Assembly (NCBI RefSeq): GCF_000003815.2
Contig: NC_049982.1
Span: forward strand, 33,516,308-33,580,307
Origin: Branchiostoma floridae
Taxonomy: Eukaryota; Chordata; Leptocardii; Amphioxiformes; Branchiostomatidae
Direction of reading: 5' to 3'
DNA length: 64,000 nt
The stretch's first letter is position 1. Every line of letters begins with the position of its first letter. Below, piece after piece: positions 46,700 to 60,100 of the stretch. The position numbers and the translations under genes were made by a program. The notes beneath the pieces were generated by a model. That model saw nothing but the letters and a program-made list of their open reading frames with translations, was not told the DNA's origin and did no database searches.

Positions 46700-48524
46700 A
46701 TAATGATACTGCATACATTCTGTATTATACTACTCGAGGTGCAACAGTTACAAACCCTTCATGTATATCATTAGCATCATTCTTTTCAGGTGTACATGTA
46801 TGTCAAATTTAATGAAAACATACCTAGTTAAAACAGACACTAAATGTATTAAGCTAGTACAAGTGTTAAGCTCTTGTGCATAAATAGACCATACAAAATA
46901 TTGGCCAAATTTATCCTTACCTTAAATGATTGGTACATGTTCATGTACTAAGATCAGGAACACTAAGTCTTGTATCTAGTGTCATTGAAAATGGCTGCCT
47001 GAATATAGGTGCTCAGGCCAGGGACTGGCCCCTTGGCCTTGCCCCTCTCCATCAGGACTCTCTATTAAAGTTGCACAGTCCTTTGGACTTGTTTCTGCAG
47101 ACTTAAGACTCATTCCAGTGTCTTTTGTAAGCACTTTAATACATATTCCTCATACATTTATCTTTCAGCCCTTCTATGTAATATCAATTATCTTAGTAAA
47201 CATACGCTCTTCAAAAAATAACCTTTTGGCTAGGGAAAAAAAGACAATCTAAAAACTATTACAGATACAAGCTAACAGATTTTGTACAAACAACTACAAC
47301 AGAGGTGCTACACATAGTAATTAGTAACCAGCTTCTGCTGCACCATGTGGCTGTGAAGCTGGTTTGTTGTGCCGAACGGAAGTTATACCTACATTTAAAC
47401 AGATACATTGTGTACTTGTGCTTGTACAAAATGAATGTATATTTGTATAATTACAATATATGCATTTCTGTTTTACACTGCTAAACTGTATTTGCAGGAT
47501 CACTCCATTGGACATCTTCAAGAATTAAGACCAAGAGAATCCTTACCTATACTACTAAAAGCTAGTTTTTCAGGCCCGTGAATGGAAACATGTGTTTTGC
47601 TATGCCTAAGCTTAGGAAATGTACAGGAAACTGAAACATTGAGAAAAAGTTCAAAGACAAAGAGACCGCAACACTGAGCGGATTACTCTTGGCAATTTGT
47701 GGATCACTTTTGGCTGAGACTCCCTACAAATGTACCTACATGTTCCATCCCTAATTATTTTCTAGACAGTAACCAGATCACACATTTCATGCTTGGCCAA
47801 AGGACCATTTAGCACGTTTGGTTACGCGGTTAAGCATCAGGGATAAGTTAAAATGGAAAAACATGGCAGTCCAATGGACTAAAATGTGTTAATTACACAA
47901 AAGCACATATGTATCAATTACACAAAAGAGCATAGCCATCTCATCATCAAAAATCATGCATTTAAAACCGTTTATCTTTGAAAGTTGTTTGTCCTCTGTG
48001 AAACATTCTTACATCATAGAAACAAAAGTATCATGTGGTTACAACAACAGTAAGTTACATGTACATTACATGTAGGACGCCCTGAGATATCAGGAGAGGA
48101 TCCTGAGTTAGATGAAGGCTTTCCATCCCTGTCAGAAACAGATGTCACATTGCAAGTCTTCTTTACATCTTTTTTACACATTCTACACTAACAATACAAG
48201 TCTATTTGACAGTTCATACATGATTATACAATGTTTCAATGTTGTGATGGTTGAGGTAATGCTATAAAAAAAGCTTTTACATCCATACAATGGGCCTAAA
48301 TGGACTTTAACATGTTCTGCTTTATCTGTGTTTCAAACCATGATCAATTCAAGAAATATCGGGATTAAAAGTGGTTGCTATTCAATCCAATCAATTCTAT
48401 GTTCTTTTTGCATTTGTGGGAGAGAAGATTATTCTTGTACACTGTACATCATCTGTTGCTATCATAATGTTAAATTATCTAAAAAGGAAAATTATGTAAC
48501 TACAGCTTCAAAGTGTCTGTACCT
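46700..48524. other. Probable 3'UTR and downstream region of the large minus-strand exon
   Basis: AT-rich sequence without long open frames or clear repeats directly after the stop codon at 48525. The 3'UTR of the large exon must lie here; its end was not identified. Confidence 0.35.
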
Positions 48525-51500
48525 TTAACAAGGCTCATCTTTCTTCCATGATACTCTCAGATCAAGAGGCCCTACAAACCTCTCTTCATCAAGCAATTCA
48601 TTTTTCTCACAGGGGGATGAAAACACATCCTCACATTCTGAAAACACTTTCCCATTTTGAACCAATGCATTCACTTCTGGGTATGTCACTTGGTCTTTTA
48701 CACCTGGATATTCCTTTGGGATCTTTTCCCCATGTGTGGGAGTGTCCCACTGTGAAAGAACGGTTTGTTCTGTGGAAGAGATGAGTGGGGATGAAGTAGA
48801 CCTTCCTAACTGTGGAACATGGTAAGATAAATCTTCTGGAACATCTGAATCAACAGCTTTACTGCTAGTGGAAGTAACTGGTGGAAAGTCAGAGCTGCTA
48901 TTGACATAACGTCTGGGTGAACCCCTGTCTTTGTTGGACTTTTGTATCTTTTCTTTTGTGGCAAGCTTATTCTTGGCTTTTGTTTTGGAAACCAAGTTGA
49001 ATGGCTTGTCCAACTGACTAGCTGATACAGATACTTCATTGGCATTCTTTGCCACTTGAAGCTGCTTCCTGTGCTTGGCTGGTGAGTCTACTTTTTCAGT
49101 TTGGTGCTTTTCATTAGACTTTGTGATTTTTACCCTTTTGTTGAACCGTTTAAAGTGCTCAGCTTCGACCAAGGCACAGCATGGACAAATGGAGAATCCC
49201 AACAACCGCTTCTTCTGTATTCTTACTGATGACCTCGAAGCTTGTGCAGTGTTTGATGGACACTCATCCCTGTGATCTGATTTCTCAATGGCCTGGACTG
49301 GATCAACTTTATGTTTCTTGTTGGATGCCTTTTCAGGCTTGGCTTTGCCTAGATCATGGCCTGTTGAGGTAAATGATGGCAAAATGCTACATTTCTTCAA
49401 CGTTTTCTTTCCCTGGGATATTTTCACATTTTCAGGAGACACTGTTAAATTACCCCTTTCTCTGCACAAGCCATCGCTAGAGCTGGCTGAGACAGTAGTA
49501 GAGGATGTGTGTGAGCTATTTTCTATTCTACCCTTAGCACCTTGTTGGGCATTTAAATTACTGTTATCTTTTGCCCCTGAAAGGGACACTGCATTTGAAC
49601 TGAGTTTTGGCTTTGGTCCCTTTGTCTTTGAGTCACTGCTTGGATGGTGGCACCACAGGATGGAAGGATTGCTTTGTACAACAAACAGCTTCTTGGCAGC
49701 TTTGCATTTCCTTCTTCCCACGTCTTCATATGGAATGATTCTGTTCTTTGCTGGGGTCATGGTGGCAAATTTCCGAAGAGTCTTTCTGAGTCTGTCTGCC
49801 TGCCTGTCTATTTTGGTTTTTGGAGTCTTCTGTTGTTTTGTTGCTCTTAGTGTGGTACTTGGGTTCATAATAGGTTTGCTGGGTGAGATTGGCACAGCTT
49901 CAGCAAGATCCTTGGTCATTGAAACTTCTTCAAATCCTTTCTTTTTTGTCTTGGAACATTTGGTGCTGTTATGTTGAGTATGTATGTACTTTTCACACTG
50001 GGGTGATGGAGTCACCTGAGTTAAGGCCACTTGCTCCCGGCTCTGACATAGCCTAGTTTTGCTACTACCCACTCCTACTAATCTCATGACGGTGTCATAC
50101 GTTACTGGCTGAGTAAAAAGACTCTGTATAAGACTTCCATCTCCGGATCCCGTCCCTGGCTTCTCTGATGTCTTCACCCAACCATTGCTGATGATTGCAT
50201 CTTTGTACTGGAGTGTCAGACTTGTGTTCAGGGACATGCAGTTGTATCTTAGATCTGTCTTTGGACACCGGGTCACTTTTCTCTTCACCAGAATGTCACA
50301 TGTGGATGCTGCTGCTTCCATGTCTGTTGTATCAATTTCTGTTTTGCTGTTCTCTTCTTGGTTAGAACTTAAAGCAATAGCTGTATCAAGCTCTCTGTCA
50401 GAGGTCACCTCATTTGGATGGCTGCTCTTTACCAAGTTGGGTTGATTGTTATTTGCTGTTTCAAGGCTGCCATGATCTAACTTCATAGCTTGATCTACAC
50501 AGATAGATCCACTTTTCAGTTCAGCTGACACGGTCTCCATAACATGTTTTGCATGTTTTTTGGTGTAAATGGTATTGTTAAGGGACTCAGAGAGAACATA
50601 GTTTCTTGGCCTTCCTTGATGTACATTTGCCATGAATTCAGCATCGGATGACAATGGAGAATGTTTTCTGGGTCTTTTCCTTGCTTTTGGCATTTCCTGA
50701 GAATTGTTTGATTGTGCTACCATTCTGCAGGGCAAGCTCCTCAACTTCCTTTCATCATCTTCAACCTCAATCTTACAAGAAGTGTATTGTGTTCTTGTCT
50801 CTACTTGCACATTATTGCATGTATGTGACATCCTACCAGAGATCCCTTCACTTACAAGGTGTTTGCTATATTCAGAGTTAGATTTGGAATCATTCAGAAC
50901 TACAGGTTTCTCTGCTATTTCAATTGAAAGAGATTTTGTTTCCATATCCTCTGTTTCTGCATCTTTGTCAAATGCAGAATTATTCTGGCAATCTATTAGT
51001 TTTTTAAGACTAGGTGATGCCCTTGTCATGGTGACAGTATTTTCAGCTTGCTGTTTCCTCTCTTCCTCTCGCAGTCTTGCAACTCTCTCAGGCAGAACTC
51101 TCAGCTGTCGCTTCTCATAAACTTCGACAACACTCTTGGTCATTGGCTGATCAAGCTCCCGTTTCACAACTGGCATGTCTATTCTTGTCATGTTCACCTC
51201 AGATTCATTTGGGCATGAATGCTGAATTCCTGAGACACCAGCACTGGCAGTGGGTGGAGATCTAGGATGCAGCACAATGGAACGTTGTTCTACTTGCATT
51301 GGTTCCTCTGCACCTTTGCAATCATACTGCCTATCTGTCCCATCCTGCAAGATCAGCTTTGTATGTTTGATAGGGGTAGGTTTATTACCATCATCTTTGT
51401 TACTGTCAGTGGGGCAATTTGGACCTATTCTCAAGTCCCTGGTAGGGCAATGTTTCTGCGATATCTTGCAATCTGTTGTTTTTTGCAAAGTTACCAGCAA

Positions 51501-54135
51501 ATGCTTTCTGCTTTTTTTGCTCAAGCAGGGCATACTCTTGGTACTCTCTCTGAGGCGTTTGTGTCTTGATGGTAGTAGCCGGAGTCTCCTGATAGCAGCT
51601 GGCATAAAGCTCTCTGGCTTCTGGTACTTCTTCAGGACGACTGTGTGGAAAGCTTTTAGCACTTTGGTACGAGCTCTCCTGTGTGGCAATGTGCGTATCC
51701 CTAGCTTCATTACATTTTTTCCTTCGTCATCTTTTTCTTCAACCTGACTGTTCCCCCTCGTTTGTTTCCTCACAAACTTTGGTGGTGCAGACAATGAAGC
51801 AAGAGCTGCAGTTTTCTTCGTTGAAAGCACATGGTTTTCCACTTTACAGCCTGTATCAAGTGAAGCAGTTACAAAGGTGCAAGTGCATGGGAGATCTGTA
51901 CTTTGTGCTGTCTTGCAGGAGCACACAGTGGACACAGTCCATTTCACATCAAACCAATTGTCATCTTCATTGCCATCAATGGATGTACATCTTTGCTTTA
52001 CATCAGGACAAGTAGAATTGATAACTGGAACTGGCTTTGCTTTGTCTCTTGTTTTTGGCTGCATTGACTGATGACTGCCTTTGTGTTTACACTGCCTTCG
52101 TGGTGTGCTTTGAAATTTATCATCATTGACTTTGGCTAGTCTCACAGGTAGGGGTCTTAGAGCCTTGCATGTGGCAACGTTACCATCTTTCTTGCCAGGA
52201 AGAACATGGTCAGTTTTTAACTGGGCCTGTCTCACTACCCTCTTAGCAGAGGGGCGTAACTTTTTCAAAACTTCAATGTCCCCTACACCAGAAGGTACTG
52301 ATTCTTTTTTGGGGATGAGAACCCTTACCATTTTCCCTGACTTTCCTTTCACCCACATCCACTTCCTAGGTCTTCCTGTACGTCTGCATGGGAGCCTGTC
52401 TGCCACCTTTTTTTTATGAACCCCATGTTGAGGAATTTGTCTGCTACTGAGCTTCCTTAATCGGACATGACATGGTAATATCCTAGCCTTTTGAAGCTGA
52501 AGATCACTTTCTGAAGCTTCCTGTGTTGATGACCTGTTGAGAAGATAGTGACCCATACCTACATGCCTGGTTTCATCCTTACATTTATTCTCAAACTTTG
52601 CAAAACCTGTCAGAGGCCTGTGTGGAAGGCAGTGAAGGTGTCTACGTTTAGGGGCATGTTGAGGACAATGTTCAGTAGTCAAACATTTCCTAGAGAAAGC
52701 CTGTTTTCTTGTGTTTTCTGAGCTACCTGCAGTTTTAATGTCTGTATAGATACCACACAAATTTTCCTGATTGTTAGTTGGTAGACCTTTGCACAAGCTG
52801 TTGGACAGAGTCTTAGTAATACTAGGATGTGGTACATTATCATCATGAACATGGTCAATCTTGCTAATACCAGAGCAGCTGCCTTCTGGTGGGCAGTAGT
52901 AGTCTGAAGAATTCTCCTTACTGTTCACTGAAGCCTGACTACTTTTACTGCTGACAAATGACTTAAGACCAGCATCCCTGCCCATACTGTCAATTTCTGC
53001 CTTGTTGACATCTTTGTCTCCAAAAATGTTACCTTGGGATTCCTTTCTTAAGGCTGGGCAGAAAGCAGTTGCCCAATACATGGTGGGCATCGGAGACAGT
53101 ATAGGAGGGGGTGGGTCATCACTATCATTATTGTCCTCATCCTGTTCTAAAGAATAAACTGATGAGTGGTCCCTCTCAGTGACAGGGCTTAGGCTTGGAG
53201 GAGATATGCTATAGCAGCTTAATGTGTCACTGTCCTGCTTGTTCCTTGTTTTGTCTGATGGCAAAGGGCCAGATGCTGCATCAGATGACAGGCCAATGGG
53301 TTTAAACAGATATGAAGGATAGACATCAACACAATCTTTGTCTACATGAAAGTTCACATCACTATCATTAATCATTCTACCCATGTTGCCTATTTCATCA
53401 TTTATGGCACCAACTTTACAAGCCTCTACATTGCACTCGTTCCTAATCATGTCACTCCATGGCCCACCCATAGCCATGTCAGGAAGAGAGCTCTTCGGAC
53501 ATTTCTTGAGATTGCTTGTAAGTTGGAAAATAGTTGATGCATGTTGACTAGGAGTTGCTTGCACCTTATCATCAGCTGAGGTAGGTGGGTTATGGACATT
53601 TGTGTCCTGGGCTGTGGTTGTGGGAAGCACAGCTGTCTTGTCTTGACTAACACCTTCAGTCACACTCCCTGCAACCTCATTATTACTACTGTAACAGTTC
53701 ATCTCCAAGTCTTCAAAGCTGAATAAATGTCTACCCTTTCTTCTCTTAGAGTAAATGACCCACAGGAGAAAATCTTCATCCAGGCACCTTGTATCATTGT
53801 AAGCATTGCTGTTATGGTTAGTTACTTCTATGGGTACAGTGTTGGAGTCATTTGCTCTTATAGGGCTTTGAGGTAATATGTTTCCATTAGCTGAAACATT
53901 GTTGTCAAATGATTGACATTTGCCTAAGGCTTGGTACTTGGAACTGTGACAGACTGAATGAGACTTTCCTTGTTGAGGCAGGGGATTGGTTTCACTGCAG
54001 TGTTGAGCAGAGGAAGTGGAATCGGCTGTAGTCTTCATTGTTGCAGCAGGTATACTGAAGTGTTCTGCTGTGGGACGTCCTACTTCAGCACCATCATTGA
54101 TGTGTCCATGAGATACTTTCTCCTGGGCCTCATGA
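48525..54135 (-). CDS. PALI-like giant terminal exon of an LCOR-type locus (about 1,869 residues)
   Basis: A single uninterrupted frame. The exon probably begins at 54135 after GTCTATTTCATCTTCCTGCAG-type acceptor sequence; an ATG at 54158 inside that tract is a weaker start. Residue numbers below count from 54173. Mostly disordered, Ser/Lys-rich, nuclear in character. Visible: an AT-hook-like RTGRPRKW at about 598-605; a repeated motif [LI]-R-x-L-P-x-R at about 672, 826, 864, 1024 and 1144; a VKRE sumoylation-type site at about 1003; a Cys cluster ICPCC near 1662; PEDLS at 1779; and PLDLR at 1869, the last two CtBP-binding motifs. Vertebrate LCOR and LCORL each splice to a large downstream exon to make PALI1/PALI2, PRC2 accessory proteins. 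Position, strand, acceptor phase and the PLDL motif make this the counterpart, but I cannot align it by eye. It could instead be a separate gene. Confidence 0.6.
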
Positions 54136-54199
54136 CTGCAGGAAGATGAAATAGACATTGTTGTGCTTGCCACAAAATATTACAATGTGTGGAGAGCAC

Positions 54200-57100
54200 A
54201 TCATGATCACATTTGTCAGCAGGATAGGCAAGCCAAGATGTACAGAAGTATACATGTACCTCAAAAAGGTTGTGGTCTAACTAGAAAAAAACGGCATGCC
54301 TTAAGTTCTGGGGCATAATGATATATTGATATAAAAAGCCCTATATCAGTGTGACAGTCATTCACAATGTAAATTGTGATCCTTCCTTGGCAGGTTACAC
54401 CATTTTGAATATCAGGAGGCAACTGGCAAGACAAAATGTGACACTGTACGGAAAGACAACTGTGGTTGGGGGTGTGTGGGTCATTCCTGGTAGTTTATAA
54501 TGTGCCATGAAGTCTATGAGGACAACATGTATGGAGAGAATTTCTTTGTACATTAGAGGTGGGTATCTAACTTCATATAGTGCTTATATCATCAATGGCA
54601 ATAAAAAACAAAACTTTCTGATTACAATCAGTGGTATTTCATGAACATATTAACAAAATATACAACCTTCTGATGATATTGAACATCTTACTTACAAATC
54701 ATACTTCCAGTTCTTTGTGTTCAAGTAATCAAGTTAATCTCTGCCCAGGATGTCATAGTAAACGTGACAGCCAGTATGGAACTTGATGAAGTGACTTGCA
54801 AAAAAAAGAATTTTCAGAAGCAAAAAGTGCATAATCATCATTACGAACAAACAAGTTTTCATAATTTTTGCTTTTCTGCTTCACAAAAGAACACTTTTTC
54901 CAAGTAGTGGTAATAGGTTCTGAACCAGCTGACGTGTATACTATGACATCATGGAAATTAACTTCATTACCTGGCAACAGGAAGCAAGAGCTGGAAGTAT
55001 GATTTGCAAGATAGGTATCTAATAACAACTGAAGGGTGTGTATTTTGTTCAAACGGCTATATGCTCATTGAATGGTAGCATTATAATGGCTGAATGTGAT
55101 CATGAAATGTTGGTTTTGTGACACAAGCATTTAAAACAGGGCCTGGGACCCACACACTTCTGGCTGCAACTTTTCCTCTCTCTCAATTTTCATGCAAATT
55201 AAAATGATTTGAGCTTTGGTGAACATAATCTTTTAATTCTTAACAATACCCCGGTACCTAATTCATGGTGCCCAAATGACCAACAGAGGTCAAGTGATAG
55301 GTGAAGTGATCATAAACTTGACTGTCTGTAGGTAAGAAGTCCTAATATCAAGGCAGATCCCCGGCAGCTCAGAACACTCCGTAGCCAGCTTAACTCCCTA
55401 TACTACTGGTAGATCTGCCTGGAGATTAGGAGAGTCCTTAGAGTTAAAGCCTCGTACAACAAGTTAGACTAATCTAGTTCCCTGATGAAAACCATTGCTG
55501 GACTGTTACAGTGTGGATTGTTCAAACCACAGTATGGGCTGGTATAGAAGATGCTACATGGTAGACTATAGGGCTTATTCAGTCACATCATCCTGCCCGT
55601 AGCAACTAACCTGCTGCCATGATAGATACAACTGAAATCAGTAATTTTGGGGTCTAGTTCTGAATGGCGCCCTGTGCAGCTCTTTGTACAAATTTTAATC
55701 ATTGCCCAAGCAATGCACAATTTCCCTTCAAACCGTCTAGTTTCATAATCACCACGATTTGCTTGGTGTTGGTCCAGGATAGGAATGGTAAATGGCACAC
55801 AAATGGGGTGCATAAGATAAAACAGTAAGATTTGTTTTGTATTTGTCATGTAATAACTAGCTGCAAAGGCCGGGAACAAACATACGAACAGAAATACTGT
55901 AAATGCATTTAAGTTCGTGCAGATTTGATTTCGCGGTAGCGGGAAAATGGACTCTTCGCGTTGATTTTAATTTCGCGGTAGCACCATGCACTGCAGTCTC
56001 TTACTGTTATGGAAAAATGTTCGCGGTGGTTTTAAATTCGCGGTGAAGCAGTCGCCGCAAAAACTGCGAACATTAAACCACCACAAACGTTTCTGCATTT
56101 ATAGTACCATGTGCTGCTATGTCTGTGATAATTTGAAAAGTAGATATCAAAGAGAGGATATCTCCTAGTTCTGTGATGAATTTCTATGATGTACAAAATG
56201 TTAGCTCTGTGTGAACAACCAGGTGCTGTACAGCCACGCCACAACCCATCCTTGCATACCTTCTGTCAAATAAATCCCCTCCTACACTTTGTACTTGTCC
56301 AGATACTTTGTGGTTGTAAGCTTGGTGACACGTGCTTGTATGCTTTGAACTGATTTCATTGTGTAGAATTAAGTCTAGTGCTAGTGAAGAGTTATTCAGG
56401 AAAGTAACTGTACATCCATTGAATGACTATTAAGACAGTAGAACAGTTACTGTCTCTTCACGCAGAAATCACAGCACAGGTCCGTGCGTGATATTTGGAC
56501 AATGCTACTTGGTTGAAAGTTAGGAAAAAATGTGCACTGAAACATGTGGGACCATGTTGCAAAGCTGCTGCAAAATGAGTAAATATATATTGCAATTTCT
56601 TACTATTACAAATACTTGTGTGTTTGAAAACTGTAAGAATCCCTTCTTTTTCAAGAGTCATGATCAACAGAGGGGGGGGGGTGAGTAGTGTATGGAGTAA
56701 ATAACACCCATCTAGCAGATATTCACCATTTAAAACATCAGAACTCCACAAAAGGCAAAACTAGAGCCATGAAGACCTCTCCCAAAAAGCATGTCTTTTA
56801 TTCATTTTACTGACAGTGAAGGCCAGCTTCATATCAAACCACCACAAAATACAGGGAAATACAAAAAATGTTGAACCATTTTTCAAGTCACTCAATATAC
56901 AGCTGTGTTCAGTTCTAGGGTAAAAAGAAAAGGTTTTCACTTCAGACCATTTGGAATCTACCACCCCCTGGAAAGACTATTATTGTACTTGTATATATTG
57001 ACTTTTAAAGGCTTGGTGACATTATGGTTACATGTCAACATTTCCAAAAACTTAAAACCTAAGCAACTAGTTACATTTGTAAACACAACAATCTTACAGT

Positions 57101-60100
57101 GTGTAAGCAATGGCTGGTAAAGAAAAACAACTTTGCTTTCCAAATACATTTGATCACTATGTTGCATGCAATAATTTGTACAAGTGGGTGTTGGAAAGGT
57201 ATGGAACATTTATTAGTGTGGACAGTCTGAGCAAAATCCTACACAGTCCTTGATTGTAACATCTAAAACACATGAAAACAGTGGTAGAGACCTTCATCTA
57301 GTATAAGTTAAGTCTAGGAAAGTTTAGACAGCTTAATGGGTACATGTAGAGTCAATTCCAAGTTACTGAGAGGATTTTGAAAGAATATTGGTAATAAGTT
57401 TGAACTATTCTAGGTAAAAGAATATTTCAGTCACAATACTTAATATAAAATGAAAGTTCTAACATGTTTGACCTTACCTATACACATATAGGAAACTTTT
57501 TGAAAATAAAGGTACAAACATCTTTTTATTTAGAACAATTTTCAAACATTCTAGAGTCGATTTTGAGTCACCAAAAGGGATTCTTAGATATTATTTGTAA
57601 ATTTGTTATAAAGAATTCTAAAATGTTAGAACAGAAGGCAACAAGCACCCTCTTGGTAATGTGGAATTAACTATTGATCTTGTTCACAAAATGTAAGGAA
57701 AGGGGACAACAATTTTCTACTGTGAAGTAAAAGTTGCATGACTACTTATTCTGGTCATCTGTGCTAACCAAAGTGAGAGTTGATTTGATTACTAAACTTG
57801 GCAATACATTCCAATATCAAACCCGAACATTGGGAAACTTATTAAGGGGCACTCCACTCCAGAAGCAACTGTTATTTTCGGAAAGATGGTATTTTTGGGA
57901 TACAATTGCACCCGACTTTTTGCAAAGTTACCTGAATTTGTCTTTTCGACAGTGATCCTTTTCTAAATCAAAGTATCCCCAAACTGACCCGCTTCTAATG
58001 TACTGCGCCGTTTATGATTTTGCAAGCATAGTCGACTTCTGACTTTCTCACTAACGGTAGGCGGGATAAGCTTGACAAAGCAGTCAAGTGATCACCACAC
58101 ATTTAGGGAGATACAAAACAAGTTTGAAGACTATCTCATCTTGGGATAGAGAGATTTGGGCACTTTAGTGTAATTAGTAGAAAGTAGGTCAACATAAGGG
58201 CATCGCCAAAACTGCTTGTGTGGCCGAGGCCAGGCTATCTAAAAAGGCTACATTCATACACGGACAGAAATGACTACAGAATGACCCACAAATGATAATT
58301 GCAACACGTTGTCTGGCAGTTCTGGTGACGTTTGTGCACACACAGTCCGCTTACAAAAAGTAATCCTAAAGCATCATGGTGTCAAAATTTATACCAGTAC
58401 CAACCAGTACCTGTCCCCATGGACAAAGTCAGTCCTCCCCCACCAGCGCACAATTTGAAGGGTCCTCAGGGAACTTCAAGAACTCGTTTGCTACAATGTT
58501 CAAATTGCGGTAAATTAAATTTGACCAAACAAACTTAATTCAAGCATTACCACATGTTCTTTGAGGAATTATAATAACCGCTTCTGGAGTGGATATTACC
58601 TAATCTTAGTAGTACTACATGTAATTTGTTTTATCACATTACAATTTTCTTCTTTAAAGTGTCATTATTTTCTACAGGCACTTTTTTCTATGTCCATGCA
58701 CTTGTATTGCTCAGCCTTACAACTGGTGGCAGAGCATGTTTCTTTTAAATACTGTCCACTTGATTTACCTAAAGCTTCTCAAATTTATTTTTATTTTGAT
58801 GTGCAGGTCTGAATGCACTAAACTCTATAAAGAAATGTAGATTAAGGCAAGAACTGCACAATTCAAGTAGTAGCAAGATACATGCATGTAGAATACAGCA
58901 CGGTGTATTCCATATCACCCAAGGTACCAGCCCGACTGAGGGTAGGATCACCCGAAGCCCGGAGGGGCGATCCGACCCAGGGAAGGCTGGGACCGGAGGA
59001 TGTCATCCATATAATCAAATCAACATGGCCCGAAAACAACAATGCAACCACCATTGTTTCCAGCATTCCATCATTTCTGATAAGCTTACACAGTTTACAG
59101 TTTATCACAAGACAATACTTTCTCAATGGTGAAAACTGTAACATGCACAGATATGACAATAATATAAATGAGGTACTAATGTAGATTACACTTAACAGTG
59201 AACAGTACTGTGGTATAGGCAAACACCACAATTCATATACATGTACTCTTTGCACCACACCAACACCAAAGGTTTAAGTAATTATATATTATTATTTACT
59301 TGTATCTTTAATTTAATTTTAACCAAAAAGATTTCTTCACAATACCATCTCTGATGATTCTTGAACAAAAATATAGAAAACATGACAATATCTAAATTGT
59401 AATAATAATCATTACACATCAATATCCATATTGGTGCAACAAGCAACATACATGGTATGCCCAATGCAAGACAGACCTAGATGTCTTCATTAAATCTACA
59501 GTCAATCTGTTGGCAGAAACACTTTACAATGAGCTCAACTGTCACATTTAAACGCCATGTTCCTGATACATACATTTTTTCATTGTTTGCAAGGGTGTAC
59601 AACAGTGTGCACTGGGAATGATCTAGACTGATGCAATTCCATTCCATATATTGCTGGATGCTCAGAGGTGGGTAGCTCACCAATGTGGCATGTTGGAGTC
59701 GTGATAGAGCGCTCCACAAATTTAATGGATAAGAAACAAATCCTTTCACCCTATGTGTGTTTTGTAGGTTTTGCATGATATCCTTTAAAATTTAGTGCCA
59801 CAGTCCAGTGAGATACCGTTTAAATAAGATAACTTCACGCACACATCTTACATTCTTGATATGCTTTATTTCAAGGCCTCTAATTTTTGTTTCTGTAGTA
59901 TCAAAAGTACTGGCATCTTACTGATGGCTTCTTCCCATTAAAATGTGCAAAATTCTGTTGCCAGTCTTCAAGACTTGATATGAGCCCTATCATCAGAACC
60001 ATCTTTGCTTTCTTCATTTTCTCCCACAAAGATTGCACTTCAACATTGTTATGTCAATGAAGGATAGACATTATTGTTTGATGGCTTGAAAGAAATCATA

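Noticed and set aside
49288..49977. A 229-residue frame on the plus strand
   Set aside because: Antisense shadow of the giant minus-strand exon; the amino-acid pattern is low-complexity Phe/Leu/Ser as expected from such a shadow.
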